Positions 45,030 to 53,704 of a stretch of 64,000 nucleotides of DNA are shown in pieces. The translations under genes and the position numbers were made by a program. The notes below the pieces were generated by a model, which ran no database searches, was not told the DNA's origin, and saw only the letters and a program-made list of their open reading frames with translations. The stretch's first letter is position 1. Every line of letters starts with the position of its first letter. Origin of the DNA: Kineothrix alysoides (GTDB taxonomy: Bacteria; Bacillota; Clostridia; Lachnospirales; Lachnospiraceae); the NCBI RefSeq assembly GCF_000732725.1, contig NZ_JPNB01000001.1, positions 620,001-684,000 of the forward strand, read 5' to 3'.

Positions 45030-45063
45030 ACGTGTGTGCATACATATATATATGCGTATATGC
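45030..45063. repeat. 34-bp perfectly alternating purine-pyrimidine tract
   Basis: From ACGTGTGTGCATAC through ATATATATATGC to GTATATGC every base alternates purine and pyrimidine. Such tracts can adopt Z-form DNA under negative supercoiling. It lies 83 bp upstream of the small toxin start, in the 690-bp gap before cas3. Confidence 0.7.
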
Positions 45064-45179
45064 TGGGGGTGTGATAAAAGGGTATTATTTAATAAAATAA
45101 TGAATATAATTACGGTGTCAGAAGATATTTCTGTGGGTTGAAAAAATAATATGGGTCTGTGAATCTTATAAACAGGAGA

Positions 45180-45210
45180 AGGGATTGGCATTTTCGCCAG
45201 TCCTTTTTAT
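45180..45210 (+). terminator. Orphan terminator upstream of cas3
   Basis: GGATTGGC (45182-45189) pairs with GCCAGTCC (45196-45203), followed by TTTTTAT. No coding sequence on the plus strand ends here. A -10 TATAAT occurs at 45105-45110, so a short untranslated RNA of about 95 nt is possible but poorly supported. Confidence 0.6.
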
Positions 45211-45349
45211 TAAGCAAAGCTGGATAATATTTCTATATGTTATTAAAGATGCGTTTTGGGGTTATTAAATAGTTCAGCATAAATATGGTGTATGGGATAA
45301 TCACTTTTAGTATAAAATTTATAATATGTATAAAATATCAGCAATATTC

Positions 45350-45366
45350 TACAATATATTGTACAA
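45350..45366. promoter_or_regulatory. Palindrome upstream of cas3
   Basis: TACAATATATTGTA (45350-45363) is a perfect palindrome overlapped by TTGTACAA (45359-45366). The TTGTAC/GTACAA half-sites resemble the two inverted repeats in the CRISPR leader, and it sits about 75 bp before the cas3 start. Confidence 0.4.
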
Positions 45367-45440
45367 TCTTACCATTTATAATATAATATATATTGATAAC
45401 TTAAATTCACTATTTCGATATATTATTAAGGGGAATGTGT

Positions 45441-47888
45441 ATGATAGCACATATTAATGAAAAAAGTGGAAAAGAACAATCAGTACTGGAACATTTGGAA
45501 AATACGGCTAAAATTGCGGGAAGAATAGGCTCAGAGGTAAACTTGGAGAATCTTTCATATATTACGGGATTTATGCACGATTTAGGAAAATGGAGAAAAA
45601 CGTTTGAAAACTATTTGAGAGATGCAATAGCTGGAAAGGCTGGTGCCTACCGGGGAAGTGTAAATCATAGTTCGGCCGGTGCTATTTATATATATAATCA
45701 CTATTATAAAGGGAGCAGAGAGGAAAAGCTAACGGCACAGCTCATTTCTGTTGCGATTTTTTCCCATCATGGACTAATGGATTGCCTGACACCCGAAGGC
45801 GAGCCTACCTTTATGAAACGCATAGCGAGTATACAAGATTTAGAATATGAAGAGGTCATCAACAACTTGCGTGAAAATTTGTTTTGTGAAGAACATTTAG
45901 ACGAATTATTTAGGGCAGCAGTAGAAGAGGTGAGGCAATTTCAGCGTAAAATAGAGAAACTAGCTAAGCAAATTACATCTTTGATAACGGACGAAAAAGA
46001 GAGGAGAAAAAAAGAAGTAACACTTATTACTTATTTTCATTCGGTTTTGGAAAGGATGCTTCTTTCTATATTAATCGAAGCAGATAGGTTGGATACTGCA
46101 ATATTTTGTATGGAGAGATCCGAGTTCATATGCCAAGAAGAACGTAAGGATATTTGGACATCGCTTGTATATAATTTAGAAAGCTATTTGGAACAATATC
46201 AAAAATCTGACAAAATATCAATTCTTAGAACAAAAATATCGGAAGAATGTCTGCAATTTTCAAAACGGCCAGCAGGAATCTATAGGCTTTTTGTACCGAC
46301 TGGTGGTGCGAAGACATTGAGCAGCCTTCGATATGCGGTTCATCATGCCAAGAAGTATAATAAAAAGAGAATCTTATATCTGGCTCCTTATTTGAGTATT
46401 TTAGAACAGAACGCTGAGGTTTTTCGGGAAGCACTGCATAGGGAAGAATTTATTTTAGAGCACCATTCTAATATAATAACCGATGCCAATGAAGAAACAT
46501 GGGAAGTGGACAGACGTAAATTTTTGACGGAGAACTGGGAGTCACCTATTATTGTAACAACATTTGTCCAGTTCTTAAATACTTTATTCTCCGATAGCAC
46601 ACAGTCGGTTCGTCGCTTTCACAGTCTTGCCGACTCGGTAATTATTGTAGATGAAATACAGTCGATGCCGTTAAAGATTGTGAGTAACTTTAATCTGGCA
46701 ATAAATTTTTTACATGATATGCTTAATGCGACAGTCATCCTTTGTTCCGCAACTCAGCCTGAACTTGAAGGCGTGGAATATCCCCTTTATTTTTCCTCTG
46801 AAAAAGATATTATAAAAGACTACACTTCCTTGTATCAAGAGTTCAAGAGAGTAGAAATCATAGAGAAAGAAGGACTGTTTGATATAGAAGGTTTAAAGCG
46901 ATTTATTGTGGAGATTATTAAAAAACAAAACAGTCTCTTAGTGATATTGAATACTAAAATAATAGTTAAGAATGTTTACCAAGAGTTATTGCATTATTAT
47001 GAAGAATGTAATGATGAGGTAAAAATCATACATCTTAGCAACAACATGTGTGCGGAACATAGATTAAGGAAGATTGAGGAACTTAAGGAGACGCTTGGGA
47101 AAGAAAAAATAATTTGCATAAGTACGAATTTAATTGAAGCTGGTGTGGATTTATCTTTTTCTTGCGTAATTCGCTCGTTTGCAGGGCTTGACAGTATTGC
47201 GCAAGCTGCGGGTAGATGTAACCGAAACGGAGAGATACCGGATGGGTTGGGGATTGTTTATCTAGTAAATATGAAAGATGAGAGCTTGGACATGCTGGAG
47301 CAGATAAGAATAGGTGCGGAATGTAGCAAGGGTATCGTGAAGGATTATCATATAGATTGTGAAGCATATGACAACAGTCTCCTTTCTCCTAAAGCCATGA
47401 AAATATTCTATCAAAGCTATTACCATGGCGAAGAACAAAAAAGCTTAATGAGGTATCCAATTAGAAAATTAAATACATCAATGATAGAGCTGCTTAGTCG
47501 TAATAAAGTGGGTATGGAGGCATATGTTGATAAATATGGAAGAGAGCAGCCTCTTGATATGCTGCTTTTTCAGTCATTCAAATCTGCGGGAAAAAGTCTC
47601 GAAATAATTGATCAAGAGACGATAAGCGTACTGGTTCCATATGAGGAGGGAGAAGGGATTATTGCAAGATTGAACGGTGAACCAGACTTAGAAGAAATTC
47701 CGTCTTTATTAAAACAGGCACAAAGGTATACTGTAAATTTATATTCTCATCAGATGAAGGAGTTGAATAAAAATGGTGCGCTTGCAAATCTTTTGGAGGG
47801 AAATATCATAGCGCTGAAAGGAGGATTTTATGATGAAAACATAGGGATTAGAGTGGACGGGAATATGCAGTTTTTGACGGTAGATTAA
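45441..47888 (+). CDS. cas3: Type I-C CRISPR helicase-nuclease Cas3
   Basis: Recruited by Cascade to unwind and degrade target DNA. The 815-residue protein has an HD nuclease domain at the N-terminus ([22 protein letters not shown]) and SF2 helicase motifs: Walker A VPTGGAKT, Walker B VDEIQSMP (DExx), [20 protein letters not shown] and [10 protein letters not shown]. The start at ATG 45441 is preferred because AAGGGG is then 7 bp upstream; ATG 45435 is the alternative. In Walker A the Gly before Lys is Ala, which is unusual. First gene of a seven-gene co-directional cas operon. Confidence 0.96.
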   Translation: MIAHINEKSGKEQSVLEHLENTAKIAGRIGSEVNLENLSYITGFMHDLGKWRKTFENYLRDAIAGKAGAYRGSVNHSSAGAIYIYNHYYKGSREEKLTAQLISVAIFSHHGLMDCLTPEGEPTFMKRIASIQDLEYEEVINNLRENLFCEEHLDELFRAAVEEVRQFQRKIEKLAKQITSLITDEKERRKKEVTLITYFHSVLERMLLSILIEADRLDTAIFCMERSEFICQEERKDIWTSLVYNLESYLEQYQKSDKISILRTKISEECLQFSKRPAGIYRLFVPTGGAKTLSSLRYAVHHAKKYNKKRILYLAPYLSILEQNAEVFREALHREEFILEHHSNIITDANEETWEVDRRKFLTENWESPIIVTTFVQFLNTLFSDSTQSVRRFHSLADSVIIVDEIQSMPLKIVSNFNLAINFLHDMLNATVILCSATQPELEGVEYPLYFSSEKDIIKDYTSLYQEFKRVEIIEKEGLFDIEGLKRFIVEIIKKQNSLLVILNTKIIVKNVYQELLHYYEECNDEVKIIHLSNNMCAEHRLRKIEELKETLGKEKIICISTNLIEAGVDLSFSCVIRSFAGLDSIAQAAGRCNRNGEIPDGLGIVYLVNMKDESLDMLEQIRIGAECSKGIVKDYHIDCEAYDNSLLSPKAMKIFYQSYYHGEEQKSLMRYPIRKLNTSMIELLSRNKVGMEAYVDKYGREQPLDMLLFQSFKSAGKSLEIIDQETISVLVPYEEGEGIIARLNGEPDLEEIPSLLKQAQRYTVNLYSHQMKELNKNGALANLLEGNIIALKGGFYDENIGIRVDGNMQFLTVD

Positions 47889-47899
47889 GGAGGTGTGAA

Positions 47900-48691
47900 A
47901 TGGAAAGAGAAAACAGCATTGAATTTAAGGTATACGGGAAAAGAGCCTTATTTTCCGATCCGATAACAAGAACGGGCGGAGAGAAATTCTCGTATCAGGT
48001 TCCCACTTATCAGGCTTTGAAAGGAATTGCGGAAAGCATATACTGGAAGCCAACACTTATCTGGTATATAGATAAAGTAAGAATCATGAAAAGTATTCAG
48101 ACAGAGTCGCAGGGAATGCGTCCTATTGAATACAGCGGAGGAAATACGCTGTCTATCTACACTTATTTAAAAGATGTGGAATATCATGTGAAGGCTCATT
48201 TTGAGTGGAATGAGGGCAGACAAGAACTTTCCGCGGACAGAAATGAAAATAAGCATTATTTTTGTGCGAAGCGTTTTTTGGAGAGAGGAGGAAGACGGGA
48301 TATTTTCCTTGGAACAAGAGAATGCCAGGGTTATGTAGAACCTTGCAGGTTTGAAGAAGGGGGTGGAGCATATGATGATTTGGAGGAACTGGCACTTGGG
48401 CTGATGGCGCATGGAATCACTTATCCTGATGAGTCTTATGTAAATGATGGGATGATGAAAGTAAGGTTTTGGAAGCCGGTTATGCGTAACGGTGTCATAG
48501 AATTCTTAAGACCGGAAAACTGTGAAATGATAAGGGATATTAGAAAAATTGAAAAAAAATATTTTGGGCAGCATAACTTTTCGGGATTGAAAGAGTTCGA
48601 AAGTTGGAAAGATTTCTCAGAATGGCATGAATGTGATGAAGAAACAGGAAAGACAAAAGGCGGTGAGCATTCCAAAAAGGAGGTGAGATAA
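47900..48691 (+). CDS. cas5c: Type I-C Cas5 (crRNA-processing)
   Basis: A 263-residue Cas5d/Cas5c. In type I-C, which lacks Cas6, this RAMP protein cuts pre-crRNA and holds the 5' handle in Cascade. The start shows the family's [20 protein letters not shown] with the ferredoxin-like fold and [18 protein letters not shown] lies 5-6 bp before ATG, 11 bp after cas3. Two bases separate it from cas8c. Confidence 0.95.
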   Translation: MERENSIEFKVYGKRALFSDPITRTGGEKFSYQVPTYQALKGIAESIYWKPTLIWYIDKVRIMKSIQTESQGMRPIEYSGGNTLSIYTYLKDVEYHVKAHFEWNEGRQELSADRNENKHYFCAKRFLERGGRRDIFLGTRECQGYVEPCRFEEGGGAYDDLEELALGLMAHGITYPDESYVNDGMMKVRFWKPVMRNGVIEFLRPENCEMIRDIRKIEKKYFGQHNFSGLKEFESWKDFSEWHECDEETGKTKGGEHSKKEVR

Positions 48692-48692
48692 A

Positions 48693-50543
48693 GTGGGATG
48701 GATGCAGGAATTATGTAATACATATGAAAAGGCATCGGATTTTGTAGGAAAAGAGGATGATACGGGAACAATTTTGCTGCCGATTGCTCATTCTACGCAA
48801 AATGCTCAGATAGAGGTTACGATAGATGTAAAAGGGGAATTTTGTGATGCCAGAATCTTAGGTAAAGGAGAGGGTGTTACTATTATTCCGGTTACGGAAG
48901 ATTCTGGAAGTCGTTCCAGCGGTATTACTCCTCATCCGCTTTTTGATAAACTTTGCTATATCGCGGGCGATTATACAGATTTCTGCGATGGGAAAACGCA
49001 AGAGTTTTTTGATGCCTATATTAAACAACTTGATGACTGGTATCTGTTCGGCTGCCACCCTTATATTGAAGCAGTATATCACTATCTGAAAATGAAGACC
49101 TTAATAGAAGACTTGGTAAAGACTGGTATCCTCGTTCTTAATGTGGAAAATAAAATTGATGACTCCGTTAAGGTGGGAAATGTGGCACAGTCTGAGGCCT
49201 TCGTTAGGTTTCGCATACGGACAGATCCAAAGGTGGGAAGCGGAATAGGAGAGATATGGAAGGAATCCGAAGTCTATGATGATTATATTAGATATTATTT
49301 AACTAAAATAACGAAAACCGATTTGGACTACATAACAGGTAAGCAAATACCCTGTTCGGACAAGCAGCCATCTAAAATTCGTAATAGCGCAGATAAGGCA
49401 AAATTGATATCGGCCAATGATACCAGCGGATTTACATACAGGGGAAGATTTACAGGACGTGAAGAAGCATTATCCTTAGGATATATTCCGTCACAAAAGG
49501 CTCATAATGCTTTGAAATGGCTAATTGAGCGGCAAGGATACCGGAGGAACGATAGGGCCATCGTAGTATGGAATCCGGAGATGAAAGAGGTGCCCAACTG
49601 GTGGGAAGATACTTACGGATATTTCAAGGAGGAGACAGAGACCGACTTTTCTGCTTCTTATGCGTATAAGGTACGTGAGGCTATTAAAGGGAAATACTGT
49701 GATTTGGACAATAAAAATGCAGATATCGTAGTGATGGTTATGGATGCAGCTACCCCGGGACGGCTTTCTATTACTTATTACCGAAAGATAATGGGCTCCA
49801 CTTTTTTGCAGAAACTAATTGATTGGCATACCTCCTGTATTTGGTCGATGCGGTATCGCAGAGATAAAAACGGGAAACCGGTCGTGATGGCGCCTACAGT
49901 AGAGGATATTGTAAAGATTGCTTATGGACATGAGCAAAACGAAAAATTGTCAGTGGATGATAAGTTAAAGAATATTACAATAGAGCGCCTTTTTCCATGT
50001 ATCATCGACGGAAAAAAAATTCCGGAGGATATTATGTGTGCGGCGGTAGAACGCGCAAATAATCCTCTCGCGTATAACACGAGAAATCGGAATAAGATAA
50101 TGGATATCACATGTGCACTGTTAAACAAAAAATATGGAAAGGATAAGGGTGAAAATATAATGGCGTTAGACCGAAATAGTGAAGACATAGATTACCTTTA
50201 TGGCCGGCTGCTGGCGGTTGCCCATAAGATGGAGTATGATACTTACACGGATGAAGAAAAGGGGAAACGGGATACAAATGCGGATAGATATAGGAACCGA
50301 ATGGTACAAAATCCGAATAGAACATGGATGCTTATCTATGGGAGGCTGCTGGATAGCTACAGGAAAAAATTAAGTGTTAAAGCACAGACTTTTTATCAAA
50401 AAGAAATTCAGCAAATCTGTGATTTAATGAATCCTAAAGTTGTATCGGAAAAAGGACGATTAAATGAACAATATTTAATTGGTTATAATTGTGAGCTGAG
50501 CTATCTATATACAAGCCATAAAGACATAAATGAAGAAGAATGA
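48693..50543 (+). CDS. cas8c: Type I-C Cas8c (Csd1), large Cascade subunit
   Basis: A 616-residue large subunit that recognises the PAM and contacts the target. The GTG start at 48693 has AGGAGGTGAG upstream. Family features include RFRIRTDPKVGSGIGEIWKE near residue 170 and FTYRGRFTGREEALSLGY-type sequence near 248. The last 127 codons are probably also translated separately as Cas11c from an internal ATG. Confidence 0.95.
   Translation: MGWMQELCNTYEKASDFVGKEDDTGTILLPIAHSTQNAQIEVTIDVKGEFCDARILGKGEGVTIIPVTEDSGSRSSGITPHPLFDKLCYIAGDYTDFCDGKTQEFFDAYIKQLDDWYLFGCHPYIEAVYHYLKMKTLIEDLVKTGILVLNVENKIDDSVKVGNVAQSEAFVRFRIRTDPKVGSGIGEIWKESEVYDDYIRYYLTKITKTDLDYITGKQIPCSDKQPSKIRNSADKAKLISANDTSGFTYRGRFTGREEALSLGYIPSQKAHNALKWLIERQGYRRNDRAIVVWNPEMKEVPNWWEDTYGYFKEETETDFSASYAYKVREAIKGKYCDLDNKNADIVVMVMDAATPGRLSITYYRKIMGSTFLQKLIDWHTSCIWSMRYRRDKNGKPVVMAPTVEDIVKIAYGHEQNEKLSVDDKLKNITIERLFPCIIDGKKIPEDIMCAAVERANNPLAYNTRNRNKIMDITCALLNKKYGKDKGENIMALDRNSEDIDYLYGRLLAVAHKMEYDTYTDEEKGKRDTNADRYRNRMVQNPNRTWMLIYGRLLDSYRKKLSVKAQTFYQKEIQQICDLMNPKVVSEKGRLNEQYLIGYNCELSYLYTSHKDINEEE
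50160..50543 (+). CDS. cas11c: Putative internal Cas11c small subunit within cas8c
   Basis: Type I-C loci lack a separate small-subunit gene. Cas11c is known to be made by internal translation of the cas8c message. Here codon 490 of cas8c is ATG at 50160, in frame, preceded by AAGGGTGA (50145-50152) with 7 bp spacing, an excellent internal ribosome binding site. The 127-residue product (starting MALDRNSEDIDYLYGRLLAV) is all-helical in character, as expected for Cas11. Position and length fit; proof would need detection of the protein. Confidence 0.7.
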   Translation: MALDRNSEDIDYLYGRLLAVAHKMEYDTYTDEEKGKRDTNADRYRNRMVQNPNRTWMLIYGRLLDSYRKKLSVKAQTFYQKEIQQICDLMNPKVVSEKGRLNEQYLIGYNCELSYLYTSHKDINEEE

Positions 50544-50651
50544 AACCATAAATCTATAAAGTGATAGGACACACAATACATAATAGTAAATCAAGACATA
50601 TTACATTAAGACAGACTATGTCATGATTATAGGAAAGGTTAGGTACATAAT

Positions 50652-51509
50652 ATGAATACTTTTACGAATAAAATAGATTTTGCAATGTTAATTACCGTAA
50701 ATAGAGCTAATCCAAATGGAGATCCATTAAATGGAAACCGCCCGAGAGAAGATTATGATGGTCTGGGAGAAATTTCAGATGTATGTATTAAACGTAAAAT
50801 AAGAAACCGACTTCAGGATATGGGAGAGGAAATATTTGTACAATCTGACGAGAGACGTAGCGATGAGTATAAAAGTTTGAGTGAGCGGGCAAAGAATTGT
50901 CAGGAACTTGCGGCGGCTCAAAAGAAAAAGGACAAGGAGGAATATGCGGCAGCAGCGTGTGGGAAGTGGATAGATGTAAGAAGCTTTGGACAGGTATTCG
51001 CGTTTAAGGATGAAAGTGTTTCTGTTGGAGTGAGAGGTCCGGTTTCTATTCATCCGGCGTTTAGCATCTCACCAATAGAAATTGTAGACACTCAAATTAC
51101 CAAGAGCACCAATAGCGAACCGAGTAAAGATGGAAAGAAATCATCAGACACAATGGGAATGAAACATCGAATAGAATTCGGTTTATACATGGTGAAGGGA
51201 AGCATTAATCACCAGCTCGCAGAAAAAACAGGTTTTTCTGATGAGGATGCAGAGAAAATTAAGCAGGCGCTTCGGACATTGTTTATCAATGATAGTTCTT
51301 CCGCGCGTCCGGATGGAAGCATGGAGGTACATAGGCTGTATTGGTGGAAGCATAATTGTCAGATAGGGCAGTACTCATCTGCAAAGGTACATAGAACGCT
51401 GGATGTAAAAGAGGTGAATCCGGGAACGGCACCGAGAAGCATCGATAGTTATGAAATAACGCTTCATAATCTGGAGGGCTTGGAGCCTGAAATATATGAA
51501 GGATTATAG
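50652..51509 (+). CDS. cas7c: Type I-C Cas7 (Csd2), Cascade backbone
   Basis: A 285-residue RAMP protein forming the helical backbone along the crRNA. The N-terminus FAMLITVNRANPNGDPLNGN-type sequence and the glycine-rich SIHPAFSISPIEIVDTQITK are characteristic of Csd2. GGAAAGG precedes the ATG. It is separated from cas8c by 108 bp with the small inverted repeat GACATA/TATGTC and overlaps cas4 by 14 bp. Confidence 0.95.
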   Translation: MNTFTNKIDFAMLITVNRANPNGDPLNGNRPREDYDGLGEISDVCIKRKIRNRLQDMGEEIFVQSDERRSDEYKSLSERAKNCQELAAAQKKKDKEEYAAAACGKWIDVRSFGQVFAFKDESVSVGVRGPVSIHPAFSISPIEIVDTQITKSTNSEPSKDGKKSSDTMGMKHRIEFGLYMVKGSINHQLAEKTGFSDEDAEKIKQALRTLFINDSSSARPDGSMEVHRLYWWKHNCQIGQYSSAKVHRTLDVKEVNPGTAPRSIDSYEITLHNLEGLEPEIYEGL

Positions 51510-52158
51510 AGAAGAAGATTTTCTAATGCTTTCTGGCATTCAGCATTATGCTTTTTGTCCCAGACAGTGGGCTCTGATACATATAGAACAGCAGTGGAAA
51601 GAAAATTATTTTACTATTGACGGAAATATATTGCATGAGAACGCACATAATGGTGAAATGACAGAGAAAAGAAAGAATATTTTGATTACACGGGGAATGC
51701 CTGTATTTTCTCGCACGCTAGGTATTAGTGGGAATTGTGATGTAGTGGAATTTCATGCCGTTGAGGGCGGGATTACTTTGCAGAATTATGAAGGACGATA
51801 TAACGTTGTACCGATTGAGTATAAAAGAGGAAAACCTAAGGAACACGATGCGGATGTCTTGCAATTATGCGCACAGGCAATTTGTTTGGAGGAGATGCTC
51901 GTGTGTGAAATAGAAAAGGGATACTTATACTATGGTGAAACGAGAAGGAGATTAGAAGTTTTATTCGACAAAGAAATTCGAAAGAGAGTAACAGACTCCT
52001 TTATGAAGATGCATGAATATTATGAACGCCGGCATACACCCAAGGCAAAGCCTACGAAAGCATGTCAGTCTTGCTCTCTATCAGAGATTTGCCTGCCTAA
52101 GCTTAGTAAAATCAGTTCTGTAAAAACCTATATGGAAAATAATTTGAAAGAAACATGA
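51496..52158 (+). CDS. cas4: CRISPR-associated exonuclease Cas4
   Basis: RecB-like nuclease with a 4Fe-4S cluster that trims and orients prespacers and helps select PAMs. Of 220 residues, one N-terminal cysteine is in YAFCPRQWALIH and the C-terminal group is CQSCSLSEIC. The nuclease core shows VPIEYKRGKPKEHDADVLQL (E-x-K and QxxxY-type motifs). Overlaps cas7 by 14 bp. Confidence 0.95.
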   Translation: MKDYREEDFLMLSGIQHYAFCPRQWALIHIEQQWKENYFTIDGNILHENAHNGEMTEKRKNILITRGMPVFSRTLGISGNCDVVEFHAVEGGITLQNYEGRYNVVPIEYKRGKPKEHDADVLQLCAQAICLEEMLVCEIEKGYLYYGETRRRLEVLFDKEIRKRVTDSFMKMHEYYERRHTPKAKPTKACQSCSLSEICLPKLSKISSVKTYMENNLKET

Positions 52159-52170
52159 AAGGGATTTTCT

Positions 52171-53202
52171 ATGAGAAAGTTGCTGAATATACTGTATATT
52201 ACTACGCCGGATGCTTATCTTTCGCTGGATGGAGAAAATATAGTAGTGTTAAAGAATGACGAAACGAAGATACGGGTACCTCTGCATAATCTGGAGGGTA
52301 TTATTACTTTTGGTTATGCAGGGGCAAGCCCTGCTTTAATGGGAAAATGTGCAGAAGAAAATATTGCCCTTACATTTCTTACGGCACAAGGAAGGTTTTT
52401 GGCGCGAGTAGTTGGTAAAACAAGGGGAAATGTAATTTTACGCAGAGAACAATATCGTATTGCGGATGAAGAACTAAAAGCATTGGGTATTGCAAAAAAC
52501 TGTATTCTGGGAAAGGTGTACAATTGTAAACATGTAATTGATAGGGCAATTAGGGACCATGCGGCAAGGATCGACTGCGAAAAGTTAAAGTTAAGTTCCG
52601 AACAGATGGCATCGAGCTTGGATCTGATTAAAAATGTGAATAATCTAGATTCTTTGCGTGGATATGAAGGGGAAGCAGCCTCAAGATATTTTTCAATATT
52701 TAATGAGCTGATATTACAGCAAAAGGAAGCCTTCCTATTTAGTGGAAGAAATAAAAGACCTCCCCTAGATAATGTAAATGCACTGCTATCATTTGCCTAT
52801 ACTCTATTGACATATGACGTAGCTTCAGCCTTGGAAAGTGTCGGTTTAGATTCTTTTGTAGGATTTCTTCATACGGACCGTCCTGGAAGAGTTTCGCTCG
52901 CGTTGGACATGATGGAAGAATTACGTCCTTTTTATGCGGATCGTTTTGTGATTTCGCTGATTAATAAAAGGATTATAAATGAAAAAGGATTTGAAAAACA
53001 AGAAAATGGTGCAGTCTTTATGACGAACGAAACGAGGAAGGAAATACTTAGGTACTGGCAGGAGCGCAAGCAGGAAAAGATAAAACATCCATTCCTAAAC
53101 GAAACAATAGAATGGGGACTTGTACCTTACGTACAAGCTATGTTGCTCGCTCGCTATATAAGAGGAGACTTGGACGGATACCCTCCGTTTATGTGGAAGT
53201 AG
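52171..53202 (+). CDS. cas1: CRISPR integrase Cas1, type I-C
   Basis: The catalytic half of the Cas1-Cas2 integrase, 343 residues. Metal-binding residues are visible: Glu in LRGYEGEAASRYF, His in VGFLHTDRPGR and Asp in FYADRFVI. It starts 12 bp after cas4 and its stop codon abuts the cas2 start region. Confidence 0.97.
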   Translation: MRKLLNILYITTPDAYLSLDGENIVVLKNDETKIRVPLHNLEGIITFGYAGASPALMGKCAEENIALTFLTAQGRFLARVVGKTRGNVILRREQYRIADEELKALGIAKNCILGKVYNCKHVIDRAIRDHAARIDCEKLKLSSEQMASSLDLIKNVNNLDSLRGYEGEAASRYFSIFNELILQQKEAFLFSGRNKRPPLDNVNALLSFAYTLLTYDVASALESVGLDSFVGFLHTDRPGRVSLALDMMEELRPFYADRFVISLINKRIINEKGFEKQENGAVFMTNETRKEILRYWQERKQEKIKHPFLNETIEWGLVPYVQAMLLARYIRGDLDGYPPFMWK

Positions 53203-53208
53203 GTGAGA

Positions 53209-53502
53209 ATGGTGCTTATACTGATAACATATGATGTGAATACGGAAACGGCAGAAGGACGAGCTAGATTGAGGAAAGTTGCCAAACAGTGTGTCAATTA
53301 CGGACAGAGAGTACAAAATTCAGTATTTGAATGTATTATGGATTCTGGCAAATGTAGGGAAGTAAAGCATATTTTAGAGCAAATTATCGACGAAGATAAG
53401 GATAGCTTGAGATTCTATTATCTTGGCAATAATTATGCCAACAAAGTTGAACATATTGGAGCTAAAAAGTCTTTCGATATGGAAGGCCCTTTAATTGTTT
53501 AG
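53209..53502 (+). CDS. cas2: CRISPR integrase scaffold Cas2, type I-C
   Basis: A small ferredoxin-fold partner of Cas1, about 97 residues: ILITYDVNTETAEGRARLRK and later YGQRVQNSVFECIM are typical of type I-C Cas2. Three starts are possible (GTG 53203, ATG 53209, GTG 53212). The last fits the AGGTGAG at 53201-53207 best; the difference is only a few residues. The array begins about 200 bp downstream. Confidence 0.95.
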   Translation: MVLILITYDVNTETAEGRARLRKVAKQCVNYGQRVQNSVFECIMDSGKCREVKHILEQIIDEDKDSLRFYYLGNNYANKVEHIGAKKSFDMEGPLIV

Positions 53503-53704
53503 CCGGGATAAATTTGTACTTCCTGTTTGTGCTATATTTATGCTGTGCGAATGTAAAGTGTACATGAATTTACTGAGAGATTCGCACTTGTTTTAATAAG
53601 GATTTTTGGAAAAGAAGTTTATTTGTTTATTGAAAAGTATTTGAATTTGTACAGGTAGTACAATATTTATATTTGTACATAGGTACAATATGTATACTTT
53701 TGCT
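53503..53704 (+). promoter_or_regulatory. CRISPR leader with two inverted repeats
   Basis: AT-rich leader between cas2 and the first repeat. Near its inner end are two inverted repeats: TTGTACAGGTAGTACAA (53647-53663) and TTGTACATAGGTACAA (53673-53688), each TTGTAC-N4/5-GTACAA, with starts 26 bp apart. The second ends 16 bp before the first repeat. They may be sites for an architectural or regulatory protein. Confidence 0.7.
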
